Shown piece by piece: positions 38,131 to 49,700 of a stretch of 64,000 bases of DNA (position 1 is the first letter of the stretch; every line of letters starts with the position of its first letter). The notes below the pieces were generated by a model that saw nothing but the letters and a program-made list of their open reading frames with translations, had not been told where the DNA came from and made no database searches. Source of the stretch: Opisthocomus hoazin (lineage: Eukaryota; Chordata; Aves; Opisthocomiformes; Opisthocomidae); assembly GCF_030867145.1 (NCBI RefSeq), contig NC_134418.1:7436802-7500801 (forward strand), given 5' to 3'. The position numbers and the translations under genes are program-made.

Positions 38131-40560
38131 TGGCTTAACTATAGATTACATGAAGCATTATCTCCTTTCGTTTGCTCTGAGCCTTCCAGGTTCTCCTTTC
38201 ATTTGATGTACCTTAATTCTCGTGTCTGGTATGTTAGTGAACAATCTTGATTCCTCTTGTTTATTTGGACCACTGAAGATTTTATATAGATTGTGATATT
38301 ATTCTCCCTCCACTGCAGACTGAAGAGACCCAATCAAGTTACCCCTGCCCCATCTGGAAGCCCTCCTACTATTTCTGATAATTCTATTAATTTTTTTTAA
38401 TCTTTTCCACTTCTACCATACAATTTCTGAGATGGGGATGCTAGAATTGCACAGGGAATCCAAGATGCAGGTGCAACAGGGGTATATACAATGGCATAAT
38501 TATTCTTTCTCTTTTGGTCTCTATTTATCTCCTAATAAATTTTAACAATAATCCTACCAGTTCTCTATTTCCATTTTGATCACTGCTGAGCCCTGAGCCG
38601 ACGTTTTCACAGAACAACCTCTCATAGCCCCAAGGCCTTTTTCCTCAGTGGCAAAAGTCAACTCAAAGTTCCTCAGTATATATGCAAATTTAGGATTTCT
38701 TTTTCTCATATGCAATCCTTTCATATTTACCTGATTTTAATTTCATCTGCCATTTTATCACCGAGTCTATTAGTAAAATAAAGTCTTTCACAGTTTTTCT
38801 CATTTAGCCCTACCCTGTATAGCTTAGTATCATTAGCACATTTTGTAAATCACTATTCACCTCCATTTCCATCAATTATTTGTCCATGTTTCATATCCAT
38901 TAGCAGCCTATTTTTTTACTTCCTTTGGGGAGGAATCTTACTGAGTGCTTTTGGAAATCATCATAGATGGTTAATTGAATCTTCCCTGGTCCATAAGCTT
39001 GTTGACTTCTTCAAAGAAAGCTGATACATTTGTGCGACACTAATTTACTCTAGCAAAAGCCATAATGACTTCCCCTAATGTGTCATCTTTATGTGCCCAC
39101 TAAGTCTTTTCTGTTCTTTAGCATCATTTCTATTTATTTTTCTAGGAAGGATGTCAGGCTTCCGGGTCTACAGCTTCCAAAATCTTCTCTGAAATCCTTT
39201 CAAAAATCCGGTGTCACACGAGCAACTTTCCTTTGCCCCCTGATGCTGAAGTAGTTTTAAGTCAGAAGTTAGAGACAGCAGTTAGCACCTGAACTATTTA
39301 ATCTCTGAGCTGCTTGAAGACTCTTGGTTGAACACCATCTGGTCTCAGCAGTTGGCTACTGCACATTTTGTTAATGTGTTCCTCATCTTTTATACTTACA
39401 CTTCAATCTGAGACATGTTTTCCCAATTACCTCCCCTTAAGGAAGTTTCCCAGTACTGGAGTTTACCCAAGCTCATCTATGCCATTCACAAATGCAAAAA
39501 TCCACTTAGCTTTTCTTTTATGGCTGTATCTTCTCCAGACGTTCCTTCTGCATCTTAAACAATCTATTTGCCTTACAGGGCAGTCAAACTCTGCCAAGCT
39601 TCCCGATTTGTTCCAAGACAGACTTGCTATTAGTTTTTATATCTTTTGCAAGTTGACCCTGAACCTCCTTTGTCTGGCTGCTTATCACACTTTTGTATTT
39701 AACCCATCAGAGGCTACAGTCTTTTCCTAATTTGGATAAAACTTCTGCTTGTTGAGAGAAGCCTTCCTCATCTAGTAATGTCACTTACCATGCTTTTTCC
39801 TCAGACAGCCTTCCTTTTAGAAATTGTCTTTTTCTGGTGCATTTGTTCTGCCTCCAGAACAGCAGCTTTAAACAGTCTCCATGTCACCTACAAAGACTTA
39901 ACTCTTTTAGATGTTCCTTTTAGGCCCCTTTTAATGAAAGGTTTGTCTTGTTTTATATTACTCTGCTTTTTTGAAAAGAAAGCAGACCACTACTGATTTT
40001 CTTTTTCTTGGTGCTTACAAGGGTGTTGAATCCAAGGACGTTACAGTTACCGCTGCAGCGTGGTTCTTTGTCAATAATATTATGACACTGTTTTAAGACC
40101 AGTCCACGGATTTCTTTTCCTCTTCTGATTTCCCAAGTAGCGGTCACAGACAAGTTTCTAAAGAGTCACATACAGCATCACCTCCTCCCATGATATTTAC
40201 CCAACCTACATCTGAATTATTGAAGACACTGATGATTGTGTTTCCTGCCCTGCAGACTCTCATCTTCCCTCCTCATTAGCTAGACCGGTGATACAGTCCT
40301 GGTACTGCATTTTCCCTATTTATTTCTGGGACTTCAATCCACTGAGACTCTCTCTTATTTATTGATGGAGTTAACTGGTAATTGGAAGATCCTCTAAGCT
40401 TTCCTCAAAATATAGCATCACTCAGCCGCTGGCATGCCTCCTCCTGCCTTTGTATTTTACATCTCAACAATGTAATATGTAACAAATTTGATTGTTCACT
40501 TTTTCTATTGACTTTCAAAATACATGGCTATCTTTCCACTGAGACTAATAATGGTGTGGC
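38131..40560 (-). mobile_element. Ancient CR1-lineage LINE, antisense, ORF2 region (right of the LTR)
   Basis: About 2.4 kb in which the antisense of the old sauropsid CR1 ORF2 can be followed block by block. On the + strand these include GAATTGCACAGGGAATCCAAG, then TTTAATTTCATCTGCCATTTTATCA, then AGTATCATTAGCACATTTTGTAAATCACTATTCACC, then GCTTGTTGACTTCTTCAAAG, then GCAAAAGCCATAATGACTTCC, then TTGGTTGAACACCATCTGGTC. Read on the minus strand these run from the reverse transcriptase core toward the 3' UTR. The endonuclease half should lie near 39900-40500, where matches are thinner. Every frame is broken by stops. The right limit is approximate. Confidence 0.7.
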
Positions 40561-42387
40561 TCCTGTCTTATTTGGAAAGAAGACAGGCAGGTCATGGTTT
40601 CACATGCAGTTCATGGCAAGGGGGTATATGCATACTGCATAATTATTCTGGTAACTGGTCCTCTGTTAGCATAGCTGGGGACTGTGGATTTCCACAGTGA
40701 AGTTCTATCTCCGTTACTTTGTCCTCAACTGTTTCTAGAATGTATTTTGATTTCTTTGTCTTGGTACTAAGCATCTTTCATGGCCAGTAACAGAAGAAGT
40801 CATCTTCCAGGTAGGAGAGTGGGACTGGACATGAAGGTGATCCACAATGACCACGCGGTTTTGCCTTTGCCCTCAATGCAAACTGGGCAGGTCCCACCTG
40901 TACAGATGAGTAATGTTATTATATACACTATTCTAGGTATACAATTTATGTCCAATCACAAGAGAAACTTCGCTTTTTTAAATTACTGTGGAAAACAGCC
41001 TGTATTTTTAGCAACAAACATCTAGTTACAAAAGCTCTCTGTTGAGAAAATGCTTCTCCTATGAACTACAGTGGGACTATCTAAGCATTTCTTCTCTAGT
41101 ACAAGAGCAGTGTCACTACTCCGTAACTCATTCATCAATCAGAATAAACATTAAAGCATAACACAGCTTAATAAAACCATTAGAGTTGTGCCACAGAAAT
41201 AATTACAAAGACTGGTAATAAGAGAGAGCCGTTTACTTAAATGGAGCATCCTTTTAAAGTGATGACTTACCTTATCCCACCCATCAAAGCAGGACAGCTG
41301 GAACATGGGAAGCAGCAGAGCCCAAGATTCAGACTCTTTCCTAGAAGGCAAAATTGGTGATTGAACCTGAAGACGTTTTTCTTGTGTGGACCTAATTATG
41401 CTCAGAGCTGAGATCTCTGAGGTCTCTGATTCAGCAATGGCTTGCTCGTATTCACCAATAAAAACAGAAAGGCATCCAGGGTCCCAGTTCTCCTACAGAA
41501 AAACGGAAATGGCTAGACACAAGCTTATGGTATACTAATAATACAGGTAAAAGAAGGCAATTCTAAAAAAACAACTTAGAAAATAACAGATGTGCATAAA
41601 TCTAAAACCAGACCCAAATGAATAATTTTCTTTTAGCAGCTGGTGCATATGCCAAAGGGATGATGTTCTCCAGCTTGCTTAAAGATACTGAGGGTAAACA
41701 TGTCATGAGGCTTTCAGAAGTGCTTTGGTGCCTAACTCCCACCGATTCAGAAAAAAAGTGCCCAGATGCACTTCAAACCCCCTTTCCATGCCTAACTATA
41801 AGTTTGAGCATCTGAATGTCTCCGAGAATCACTAAGTCCATAACCACAAATCTCAGAGACCATGAGAATTATCTCTGTATAATGTTTGATGAGATGCTGC
41901 CTCTCTGCCCATCAACCCTTCCAGCATTGCCCAGTGGTGTGAGCTCCATGCACACCGCCGTGTGTACCTCTCGCGTCCAAACTCCAGACTGCCGATCCTC
42001 TGCCTCCCCTCACGGAAGAGCAGGCCATGTTTCAGAGCCCATGTCACGCAGCAGGAGCAGGAGCCGGCAGCAGCACGGTCCACACCTCAGCCAGCTCTCA
42101 AATCCAGACATACTTACTGCCATGATGCATTACGCTGCCATCGTCAAAGCTGCCATAGTGACATACTTTCAGCAGCAAATATAGCAGTTGAAAACTGACT
42201 TGGATCTATTTGTAGTGCTTTTTCACTCTGGTGGAAGTAAACAACATGTTCTGAAATGCTTTCTGCTATTTCTCCTGTTTTTTCTTCTCAGAGATGCCAT
42301 TTTTTCTCTTACAATGACGTTTTTTCTCACGTGTATTACAGTTTTCTTTCTGATCCACTGAGATCACTCCTGCAGGGTTTTTTTTAG
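40561..42387. other. Intergenic, no gene; possible worn repeat near 41727
   Basis: Mostly unclassified AT-rich sequence. The phrase TTTGGTGCCTAACTCCCACCGATTCAG (41724-41750) recalls an old sauropsid repeat built around GTGCCTAACTCCCATTGA, but the match is short. No exon is recognised. Confidence 0.5.
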
Positions 42388-42493
42388 AAATTAATATAAT
42401 GCATCTTTGTTGCAGCTGCTCTTCTTCAAGGCTGATTGCAAAAATTAATATAATGCATCTTTGTTGCAGCTGCTCTTCTTCAAGGCTGATTGC
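42388..42493 (+). repeat. Perfect two-copy tandem duplication, 52 bp, period 54
   Basis: The 52 bases starting AAATTAATATAATGCATCTT and ending CAAGGCTGATTGC at 42388-42439 are repeated without a mismatch at 42442-42493, separated by AA. The identity implies a recent event. Confidence 0.97.
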
Positions 42494-43739
42494 GAAGCCT
42501 GGTTGTTTCCCGGCTGAAGCCCAATGCGACGGGCCCTGCGACACACTGGTGCACAGCTGGCTGTACAGTCAAGGTCTTTATTTGCATTTTCTGGTTTCAT
42601 CTGAAAGTCCAAATCGATAAATGGTTGGTTGCAATTATGGAGTTAAGAGGTCCCAAATAAACTTCTGTCTCTAGAACTCTGTCTCGCTGAACTCCTAAAT
42701 AAATCTTCTGTCCTCAGTTACACCAACAGCCGAAAAAATGGAGGAGGACATATTTTGTTTCTGACTTGTATATATTTTCTCTTGAATTGCACAAAGAGGT
42801 GATCAAGGATCTGCGCTGACTGTAAATTGAACCACCAAGCAGCCAGCAGAACACAAAAGCAATAAATCATCCATTGCAGAGACTTTGATCGGCAAGAACC
42901 GTGAAGAAAAGACCAATATAGGGCTAAAAAGCACACCTGCATATATATTATTAAAAATTCAAAAGCATGTAAACCACCCTGCTTGAGGACATGAGCTCAT
43001 CCATCCCTTGCAGTAAGGGAACACACGCACCCAGCAGAAAATCAGGTGTGCAGCAATGGGCAGCAGCTCTCCTCGCAGGGAAGCGATGCGGACCTCTCCC
43101 CCATCACCACTTTTTAATTCTGAATGGCACCGCAGGGCCAGATTTATCCCACCTTCTCTAAGAGCAAGCACGTCCCCTCGGCTCTCCGACATGGCTGCCG
43201 CGGTGGGTTAGGCACCGTAATACCAGCGCTCACAAATCAGCAGCCACCGACACCTGGAACCGCTGTTTCTGTTTTGCAACAATCATCTAGGCTAGGGGAG
43301 CAAGTTTTAGATGTGTAGCAATAAGCCAGATATTTAAAAACAGAACAAAAAAAAATTCAAAAATTTCCTCGCTAGCACAATCTGTAACGACTTAATCTGT
43401 TTTCTTGCTTGGTCAGCTCTCTCCCGCAGCCGGCACCCGGGCTGTCCAGCTCCGCTCCACTGGCTTTCCAGCTCTTTTATTTTTTTTTGATGGTTCAACT
43501 TGTGCTGTCTACGCCTGTGGTCAGGCGGGTCTACAAGGTCGCTTTCTCCTCTCTTCCAAGCCAAGCAGCCATTTACACGAGTCCGCCACTAAAACTGACA
43601 TTGTTTTTAGTCTTATTGCGGCAATCTTGGGCCAGTCCTGTCAGAAATAGAGGTTTCCCCAAGACAGCTGTGGAGAGGCCTGAAAACCCTCATGCACCCA
43701 GGCTCCTGGGAGCGTAAAGCACCATAAAAGCAGCTAGAA
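42494..43739. other. Intergenic flank of the ST3GAL5 CpG island
   Basis: No gene is recognised. GC and CpG content start to rise from about 43400 toward the promoter. Upstream non-coding first exons of ST3GAL5, known in mammals, could lie here, but I see no sequence evidence for one. Confidence 0.5.
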
Positions 43740-43841
43740 CGCCGCGATTTTGGGGCCAATCTCGTTTTTGCAGAGGGAGAGGGCGAAGGCACTGCACCGG
43801 CTGCGAGAGATGAGGCGGCGAAGCGGCGGTGGCCGGTCTGA

Positions 43842-43869
43842 GGGGACCCGGGGGAGGGGGGAGGGGGGC
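43842..43869 (+). other. G-quadruplex-capable tract upstream of ST3GAL5
   Basis: Four runs of four to six G separated by ACCC, A and A fit the canonical quadruplex pattern on the coding strand. It lies within the CpG island and upstream of the likely start site. Confidence 0.7.
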
Positions 43870-44139
43870 GCGGCTCTTTGTGCGTGTGCGTGGGGAAAAA
43901 AAACCCCAAACCCCACGATTTCTTGAGGAAAAAAAGGTCTGGAAAACGCTCATTTCGGGATATACCACCAGAAGAAGCTGGGGAGCGGAGGGGTCGGCGC
44001 ACGTCCGCCGCTGCCCGGCCCCCCTCCCTCCCTCAGGGCGCTGCGCCCACCCGCCGCCGGCTCGGCGCTGCCTCCCCTCGGCCCCGGGGCAGCGCAGCCC
44101 CCCGCTCCCCGCCCCGCTGCGGAGCCGCGCTCGGCCCCC

Positions 44140-44161
44140 ATTGGCTGCGCTCCGCCACGTG
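44140..44161 (+). promoter_or_regulatory. CCAAT box (inverted) next to CACGTG E-box
   Basis: ATTGG at 44140 (NF-Y type, reverse orientation) and CACGTG at 44156 (USF/MYC type) lie 11 bases apart, about 100 bases upstream of the start codon. This arrangement is typical of TATA-less promoters. Binding is inferred from the motifs only. Confidence 0.5.
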
Positions 44162-44256
44162 CCGCGGCGCCCCCGCCCTCCCGCCCTCCCTCCCTCCCTC
44201 CCTCCAGCCGGCTGCCGCGGAGCCGTTACCTGCGCGGGGCCGCGCCGCCCGCACCG

Positions 44257-44293
44257 ATGCGGAGGCGACGCGCCCGCAGCGAGCCCGGCGCAG
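44257..44293 (+). CDS. ST3GAL5: ST3GAL5 first coding exon (long-isoform start)
   Basis: The ATG at 44257 opens MRRRRARSEPGA. One base is left over before a strong donor, CAG/GTAGGC, at 44294. That base joins CA at 57296-57297 to give alanine followed directly by the ATG at 57298. The protein therefore reads ...GAAMLSV, paralleling the ...AGRAMPSEY arrangement of the human long form of GM3 synthase. The start is chosen because the frame joins exon 2 exactly, an in-frame stop lies upstream, and this is the first ATG downstream of that stop. The Kozak context is weak (C at -3, C at +4). The arginine cluster in the cytoplasmic tail resembles the R-based ER-retrieval motif reported for the mammalian long isoform. 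Confidence 0.82.
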
Positions 44294-44353
44294 GTAGGCG
44301 GTGGCAGCGATCCGCTGCCCGCGGCTACGGAGCGGCGGTTTGGGGTCGTTTTA

Positions 44354-44382
44354 AGGGGAGGGGGGAAGGATGGGGGGGGGGG
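44354..44382 (+). other. G-quadruplex-capable tract at the start of ST3GAL5 intron 1
   Basis: Runs of four, six and about twelve G separated by A and AAGGAT lie 60 bases after the first donor on the coding strand. The tract would be present in the nascent RNA. Confidence 0.7.
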
Positions 44383-46198
44383 TTTAGCGGCCGGGGGAGG
44401 CCGGTGCGGCGGCGCGGGGCCTGCGGGTGCGGGGAGCCGGGGTGTTGAGGAGGGGGCGCGGTGCTGCTGAGGGGGCTTTGCCCTCAGAGGCGCCCCGGGG
44501 GCCGCTGCCGCAAAGGGGCTGAGGTGCCGCTGAGGCGCGAAGGCACCCGACGTTTGGGGGTGTTCTTTGAGGGGGGGCGATGGGTGGTGGGGATATTTAC
44601 GAGGCCTCTGGGGTCACCGGGGCCAGGCCGCGCCGTCCACCCTTGCCACGATGTCGGGCTGAGGTGTTCGGGGTGCGCCCCGCCAGTGCCCGTGCTTCGA
44701 GGTCTCTCCCGGGGGAAGGCGAAGGGACGCCGGGCCCTGGAGGTCTCTGGGCGGTGGCGAGGTGGTGGCGAGTCCTTGAGCAGATGGGCGATGGAAGTCA
44801 GGTCTGTCCGGGAGGGAGAGGAATGTGGCTAGGGCTGCCTCGGGTTGTTCTTCTGAAATAAGATGTATAGGCTTCTGCTTGTCTGCCGGTTGTGATAGCC
44901 TTTTCGGGGGTGATTTTGTCTTGTCCTGCTTGGGAGAGATACAGATGCGAAACAGAAATGACTTCTGCCCTTGCTGCCAAAACTGTTTTATCTTCTTCAG
45001 CACTACTCAGGAAGAAGAATTTTTTCTGCTGAGCTGGTTTTTTGGTGGTTGACTGTTTCCCCCCCCCCCCTCAATAGATGAGACCAAAATATAAGGTTGA
45101 TGGAGGAGAGATTTTTATTTTGCAGCGCTCTTCAGTTATGGAAATGTTCATAAAAATACTGGAAGTAAACAGCTTTCCTGTGGTGGATGGCTGGTTTTGT
45201 CCCATTCTGAGAAAAAAGGGCAAATAAAGATACATAGTTCTTACCTTTCTAAAGACGACTTGTTGAGATAAATGTTCTTTATGTGTCTAAACTGGATACA
45301 TGTTTTTAAACGCAGCTTAGGATGGAACTGTATGGATGCGGTTTTCCTACAGACTGTGGTATTGCCACAGCGAGGTTACTATCTCCCTTCTAGATCACAC
45401 AGCAGGAAACCTTGAGCTGTCTCCCAAGCCCTCTGCTAGCTGGACGAGAGGCAGCAAACAGGGAATTTCACTGAAAGGTCAAAATGCAGCTGGAGAGAGA
45501 GTGTACGCAAGCACTTTGGTGTGTTGGCGGTTTCCTCGGGACTGATGACAAGCGGGCTCGTCCTGCCTCTGGTTTTCCGGAACTTCTTGGGATTTAACAT
45601 TCTCCCTTCCATAGAGTTTGATTAAATTGGCCACAGGTTTGGCAGGCAGTTAAGGGCAGGATGTAGGAAGACAAAATGCAATAGCAGAAGCTTCCTTTCA
45701 CTGAGGAAAAAGGGCTAAGAATGTTTAATTTTGTTTGCTTTGCATACATCTGTTTAGGTGATGGATGCAGAGCATGCCAAGACTGCTGCAGAGTTGGAGT
45801 GTTTGAAGGGCAGGTTATTTTGTTTAGATAAGAGATCCTGGAAAACTTAAGTAGGTCTTGAGTTTTGATAAAGGTGAAGTTACCAAACAAGACCCATGCA
45901 ATGCTTCAGACTTGTTATGGAGTAATTTTCAAATTACAAGTGAATCTGAATGAAACTTCCTCAAACACAACAGACTACAGCATCTGCAGTGGGCGCATCC
46001 AACGCTTCAAAACCCCGCAGCAGTAATTTGGACGTAGGATTTCTGGGTGGTGGAGGAGTCTCCCCTCTTGCAGGCAACTCTCTCATCAGGTCGTTCGTAA
46101 ATTACTAAGGCCTTTCTTAAACCTTGTGTTGTCTGTTATTTTCCATTTCTCCTATGGGAAGGCTATTCCTTTGCTGCTCAGGAATCTTTTGCTCATAG

Positions 46199-46733
46199 TC
46201 ACAGAATCACAGAATGGTAGGTGTTGGAAGGGACCTCTGTGGGTCATCTAGTCCAACCCTCCTGCTGAAGCAGGGTCACCTACAGCAGGCTCCACAGGAC
46301 CTCGTCCAGGCAGGTCTTGTGGATTCTCCTTCTCTGGAGATATTCAACCTCTCTGGGCAGCCTGTTCCAGTGCTTTGTCACCCTCAGAGGGAAGAAGTTC
46401 TTCCTCATGTCCAGCTGGAGCTTCCTATGCTTCAGTTTGTGCCCATTGCCCCTTGTCCTGTCGCTGGGCACCACTGAAAAGAGTCTGGCCCCATCCTCCT
46501 GACACCCACCCTTGAGATATTTATAAGCATTTCTAAGGTCCCCTCTCAGCCTTCTCTTCTTCAGGCTGAACAAGCCCAGCTCCCTCAGCCTCTCCTCATA
46601 GGAGAGATGCTCCAGTCCCCTCATCATCCTCATAGCCCTCTCCTCTGCCGTAGCTCCTCATCTTTCTTGAACTGGGGAGCCCAGAACTGTATGCAGGACT
46701 CCAGATGGGGCCTCACCAGGGCAGAGTAGAGGG
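46199..46733 (-). mobile_element. CR1 LINE fragment, antisense, in ST3GAL5 intron 1
   Basis: The + strand begins TCACAGAATCACAGAATGG and GTTGGAAGGGACCTCTGTGG, the same subfamily as the copies at 7681 and 23994. The minus strand keeps a 117-codon open frame (46280-46633) with [19 protein letters not shown] and a [17 protein letters not shown] tail, the carboxy end of the CR1 protein. It is antisense to ST3GAL5 and stops at GCAGAGTAGAGGG, within a few bases of the truncation point of the copy at 7681. Confidence 0.94.
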
Positions 46734-49700
46734 AGATATTATTCGTAGTGGTATATATAGTAGTAATAAATATTATTAATATTACTAGTCCATATTTATT
46801 TATGACCCCCTTTTCCTGTGTGCTAACATTGTCCTTTTGTTTGAATTATTTGCTTTCAGCTTTGGTGTTTAGATGTTTGGTGTACCTAAGGACAAACTCT
46901 CAAGCTGTTTTGTGAAGCTAAACAAGCTGAGCTCTCTGTTCTCTTTGGGAGCAGCTCTTCCTCCATCCCACCAGCTCTCTCTGCAACCTCTTAGATCCTG
47001 AAGTCTTGAATTTAGAAGCTAAGCGTTAAAACTGGCTCCAGCAACTTTCTTTTCTATATTATTGCAGTTTCCTTTTAAGCCTTTGCTTCATGGGAGGCTT
47101 TTGGCATATCCTCTTTTGCTTCTGTAGGCTCAAGTGTGATTATTACCATGATCTCTTAGAGTGTTAGATGATACTGTGGTAAAAATGCTGCTGTATGATT
47201 AACATTGTTCCATAATTACCACTTGTTCAGTGCTATTCTGCTGCATAATGCAGAGGTAATATGAAACATCTTGGCTGTGTAAGTCTGCTGGCGTATTTCC
47301 TTAGCCCAGTAAAGATTAATGCTGTGCCCTATCTTTTCCAGCCATTTCTTTTAGGGAAGGTTTACTCCTCAAACTTCCCACGTAAGGGGAAAGACCTAAC
47401 TTGTTTTGGCTTCCCTGTGGGGGCTCAGCAATATCTTCCAGTTGTGTTTGATGAAGTCACCCAGCTGGTGGTGGGTGATGTGCTGATAAACTGTGCTCTC
47501 TTCCTCCCCTGCTGTCTCACGTGGCTCTTCCTCTAAGTACTGGAGCGAAGCAGCACTTCCACATAGGCAGGGTCTGTGGGCCTGGGGAGGAGGATGCGCT
47601 GCAGAAAGAAGGGAGTGTGCGAGATGTGCATAGGAGGGGTTTCTGAGTAGCAGCCGCCTGCTGTTATGCTGCAATTCACTCTTCGTGCATGTTTGCAGGC
47701 TTCAGCAGATGCTGAGAGGAGTGGCTGATTGCAAGTTCTGAACACTCCAGGCAGGCAGGCCACTGTTTCTTACAGAAGTGACATAAAAGGCAAAACTGGG
47801 ATTTGCTCTGAAAAAATAAAAAAAAAAGGGGGGGGGTTTAGGGGGCTCAAAAGCTTCCACTGCAAGAAATAAATTTATCTTTTTAAACCACATTTTTCAC
47901 AACAGCAATGCTTTCTCTCCTGTTTCTTCCTTCTTGCCTGGAATATTGGCTCATTTGGGAGTCAGAAAAATTTCGAATTCAGAAACTGTTTCCGTCTGTC
48001 ACAAAGCGTCAGCTGCCCTTTTAAGTGCTGAGCACATCTTGCTGTATTTCTGTGTTTATGCTTGTGGATTTTTGCTGTTCCTCACTTTGAGCACCTGAAA
48101 GAGGTTTTGCAGAAAGGGTTGGAAAAGCTTGGAAAGCTTGAGTAGAGAAAGATGCCGAGGCAGAAGTGAAATCGTGGAGGGTGATCCCTGTTTTGAACAC
48201 TGAACTGTTGTGCAGAACCCCACTAAGAGTTCTTTGCCATAACGTTATTGTAGCAGGCACAATTAATATCCTAAAAGCTTCCTGTGAATGCTGCCGAAAG
48301 GAAGTGATGGTGTTACAGTCTGAATCTCTCTAAGCTGATAATTGGACTGGATTTAATTCTTTTGTGCTCAATCTGGATGACCCGAGGTTAAGAGGAAGTC
48401 GTAGCCTAGCTATGTGTATCCTTCCTAAAGGAAAAGACTGAGCAAATAAACATAATAATGTAAAATTATTAATGATTTCATGAGTTAGTTGGTGGTTGAT
48501 GTTGCAAAGAGGATGTAGGAATGAGTCATTAAACAATTAGAAGGAAATACAAGTAGAGCATCATATGGCGAGGAGAGAAAAATGATGATGCATCTAAGAT
48601 ACTCTGGTTTTTGCTGGTATTCATGGCTTCAGGCAAAATAATTTTCACCTGCAGTCCTGTCGGTGCCTTTGAGAGTGTCTGTCAGCTGCTCTGGAATTTT
48701 CATTTACTTCTCCTTTCACTTTTTGCCAATTGCCTCCACACTTGTAGGATTTAGTATTGCATTCTCATCTTCTCGGAAGACAGATCTTGACCAAAGGAAT
48801 TGCAGATTGTACAGGCATGGGTTTTTACATTTTATTGTCTGATTAAAAAGCCTTACCAGTCAAAGTTCATTTTGTAAGACGCATTGTACACGAATGTAAT
48901 CCATGTCCTGTTGTCGGTGCTTATAACTGTATTGTAGGCTAAACTTCTTTCTGTCACCAAGGATGTATTATTTCTGTTGACTTTGTTAAATTAGCCAAAA
49001 CAATGGGCTCTACTCTTCATCAGAAGAGGCATGTCTGTCAAATGCTTTTTTCACTCACTAGTAATAGTTGCTAAGGAGATAATATTCAAAGAAAGTTTAT
49101 CAAATAACTAAATATGTTAAAGTACTTACTGTACTGTGAGGCTTGTATAGTTGCAATAGAAGAAACAATTGGCAGAAGCTTCTTATTTTTAACTTTAGAT
49201 CCAGTTTTTCCTCCAGCGAGAAGCTGTTGGTCTCTGTTCTGCAACAGCTTCTAGGCTGCTGTCTTTTCATGTCTTGTGACCATTTCTGCTAGGAAGTGAT
49301 ATGATGATGATCGGAAGATTATTTGAAGATAAATATCCAGCAGTTAATACATTGCTGCAGATTATAACGCGAGAGTCTCTCGTGCTTCTGTTGGTCCCTG
49401 ATAAGTCTGCCTCAAATCTTTAATATCTCTGGAATTTTTCCTCGTGCTTGTGGTTTTTGAGGGTTTTTTGTCATGTACCATTGAACAAGAATCTTAAAGA
49501 AGGTATTTCAATGTTTATTGTGTTAAAGAAAGAGGTTTCCCAGTCATCCTTTGGGATAACTTGTCTGTTCTTCTTCTTTCCCAACTTTTTCCTGAGTGTA
49601 TTGTCACTATGGGCAAATGAGCCTGTTCAGATAAAAGACTTCTTACCTTCCTTGCATAGGTTTTAAATCCAATTTTCAACATCTGGGCAGTTTTTCAATT

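Larger units (their letters stand above)
43740..44800 (+). promoter_or_regulatory. ST3GAL5: CpG-island promoter of ST3GAL5
   Basis: A dense run of CpG and GC-rich sequence contrasts sharply with the AT-rich flanks. It surrounds the first coding exon of ST3GAL5. No TATA box is seen close upstream of the ATG. Visible elements are an inverted CCAAT box ATTGG (44140-44144), an E-box CACGTG (44156-44161), a Sp1-type CCCCGCCCC (44107-44115) and a CCCT-repeat pyrimidine tract just before 44205. This is a housekeeping-style promoter whose start site probably lies between about 43930 and 44230. No ATG occurs in any frame between 43927 and 44256. An in-frame TGA at 43924-43926 closes the coding frame upstream. 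Confidence 0.8.

Noticed and set aside
43829..44470. 213-codon open frame across the ST3GAL5 CpG island
   Set aside because: It is in a different frame from the ST3GAL5 start, has no ATG at its head, and is made of low-complexity Arg/Pro/Gly. GC-rich DNA lacks stops by chance.
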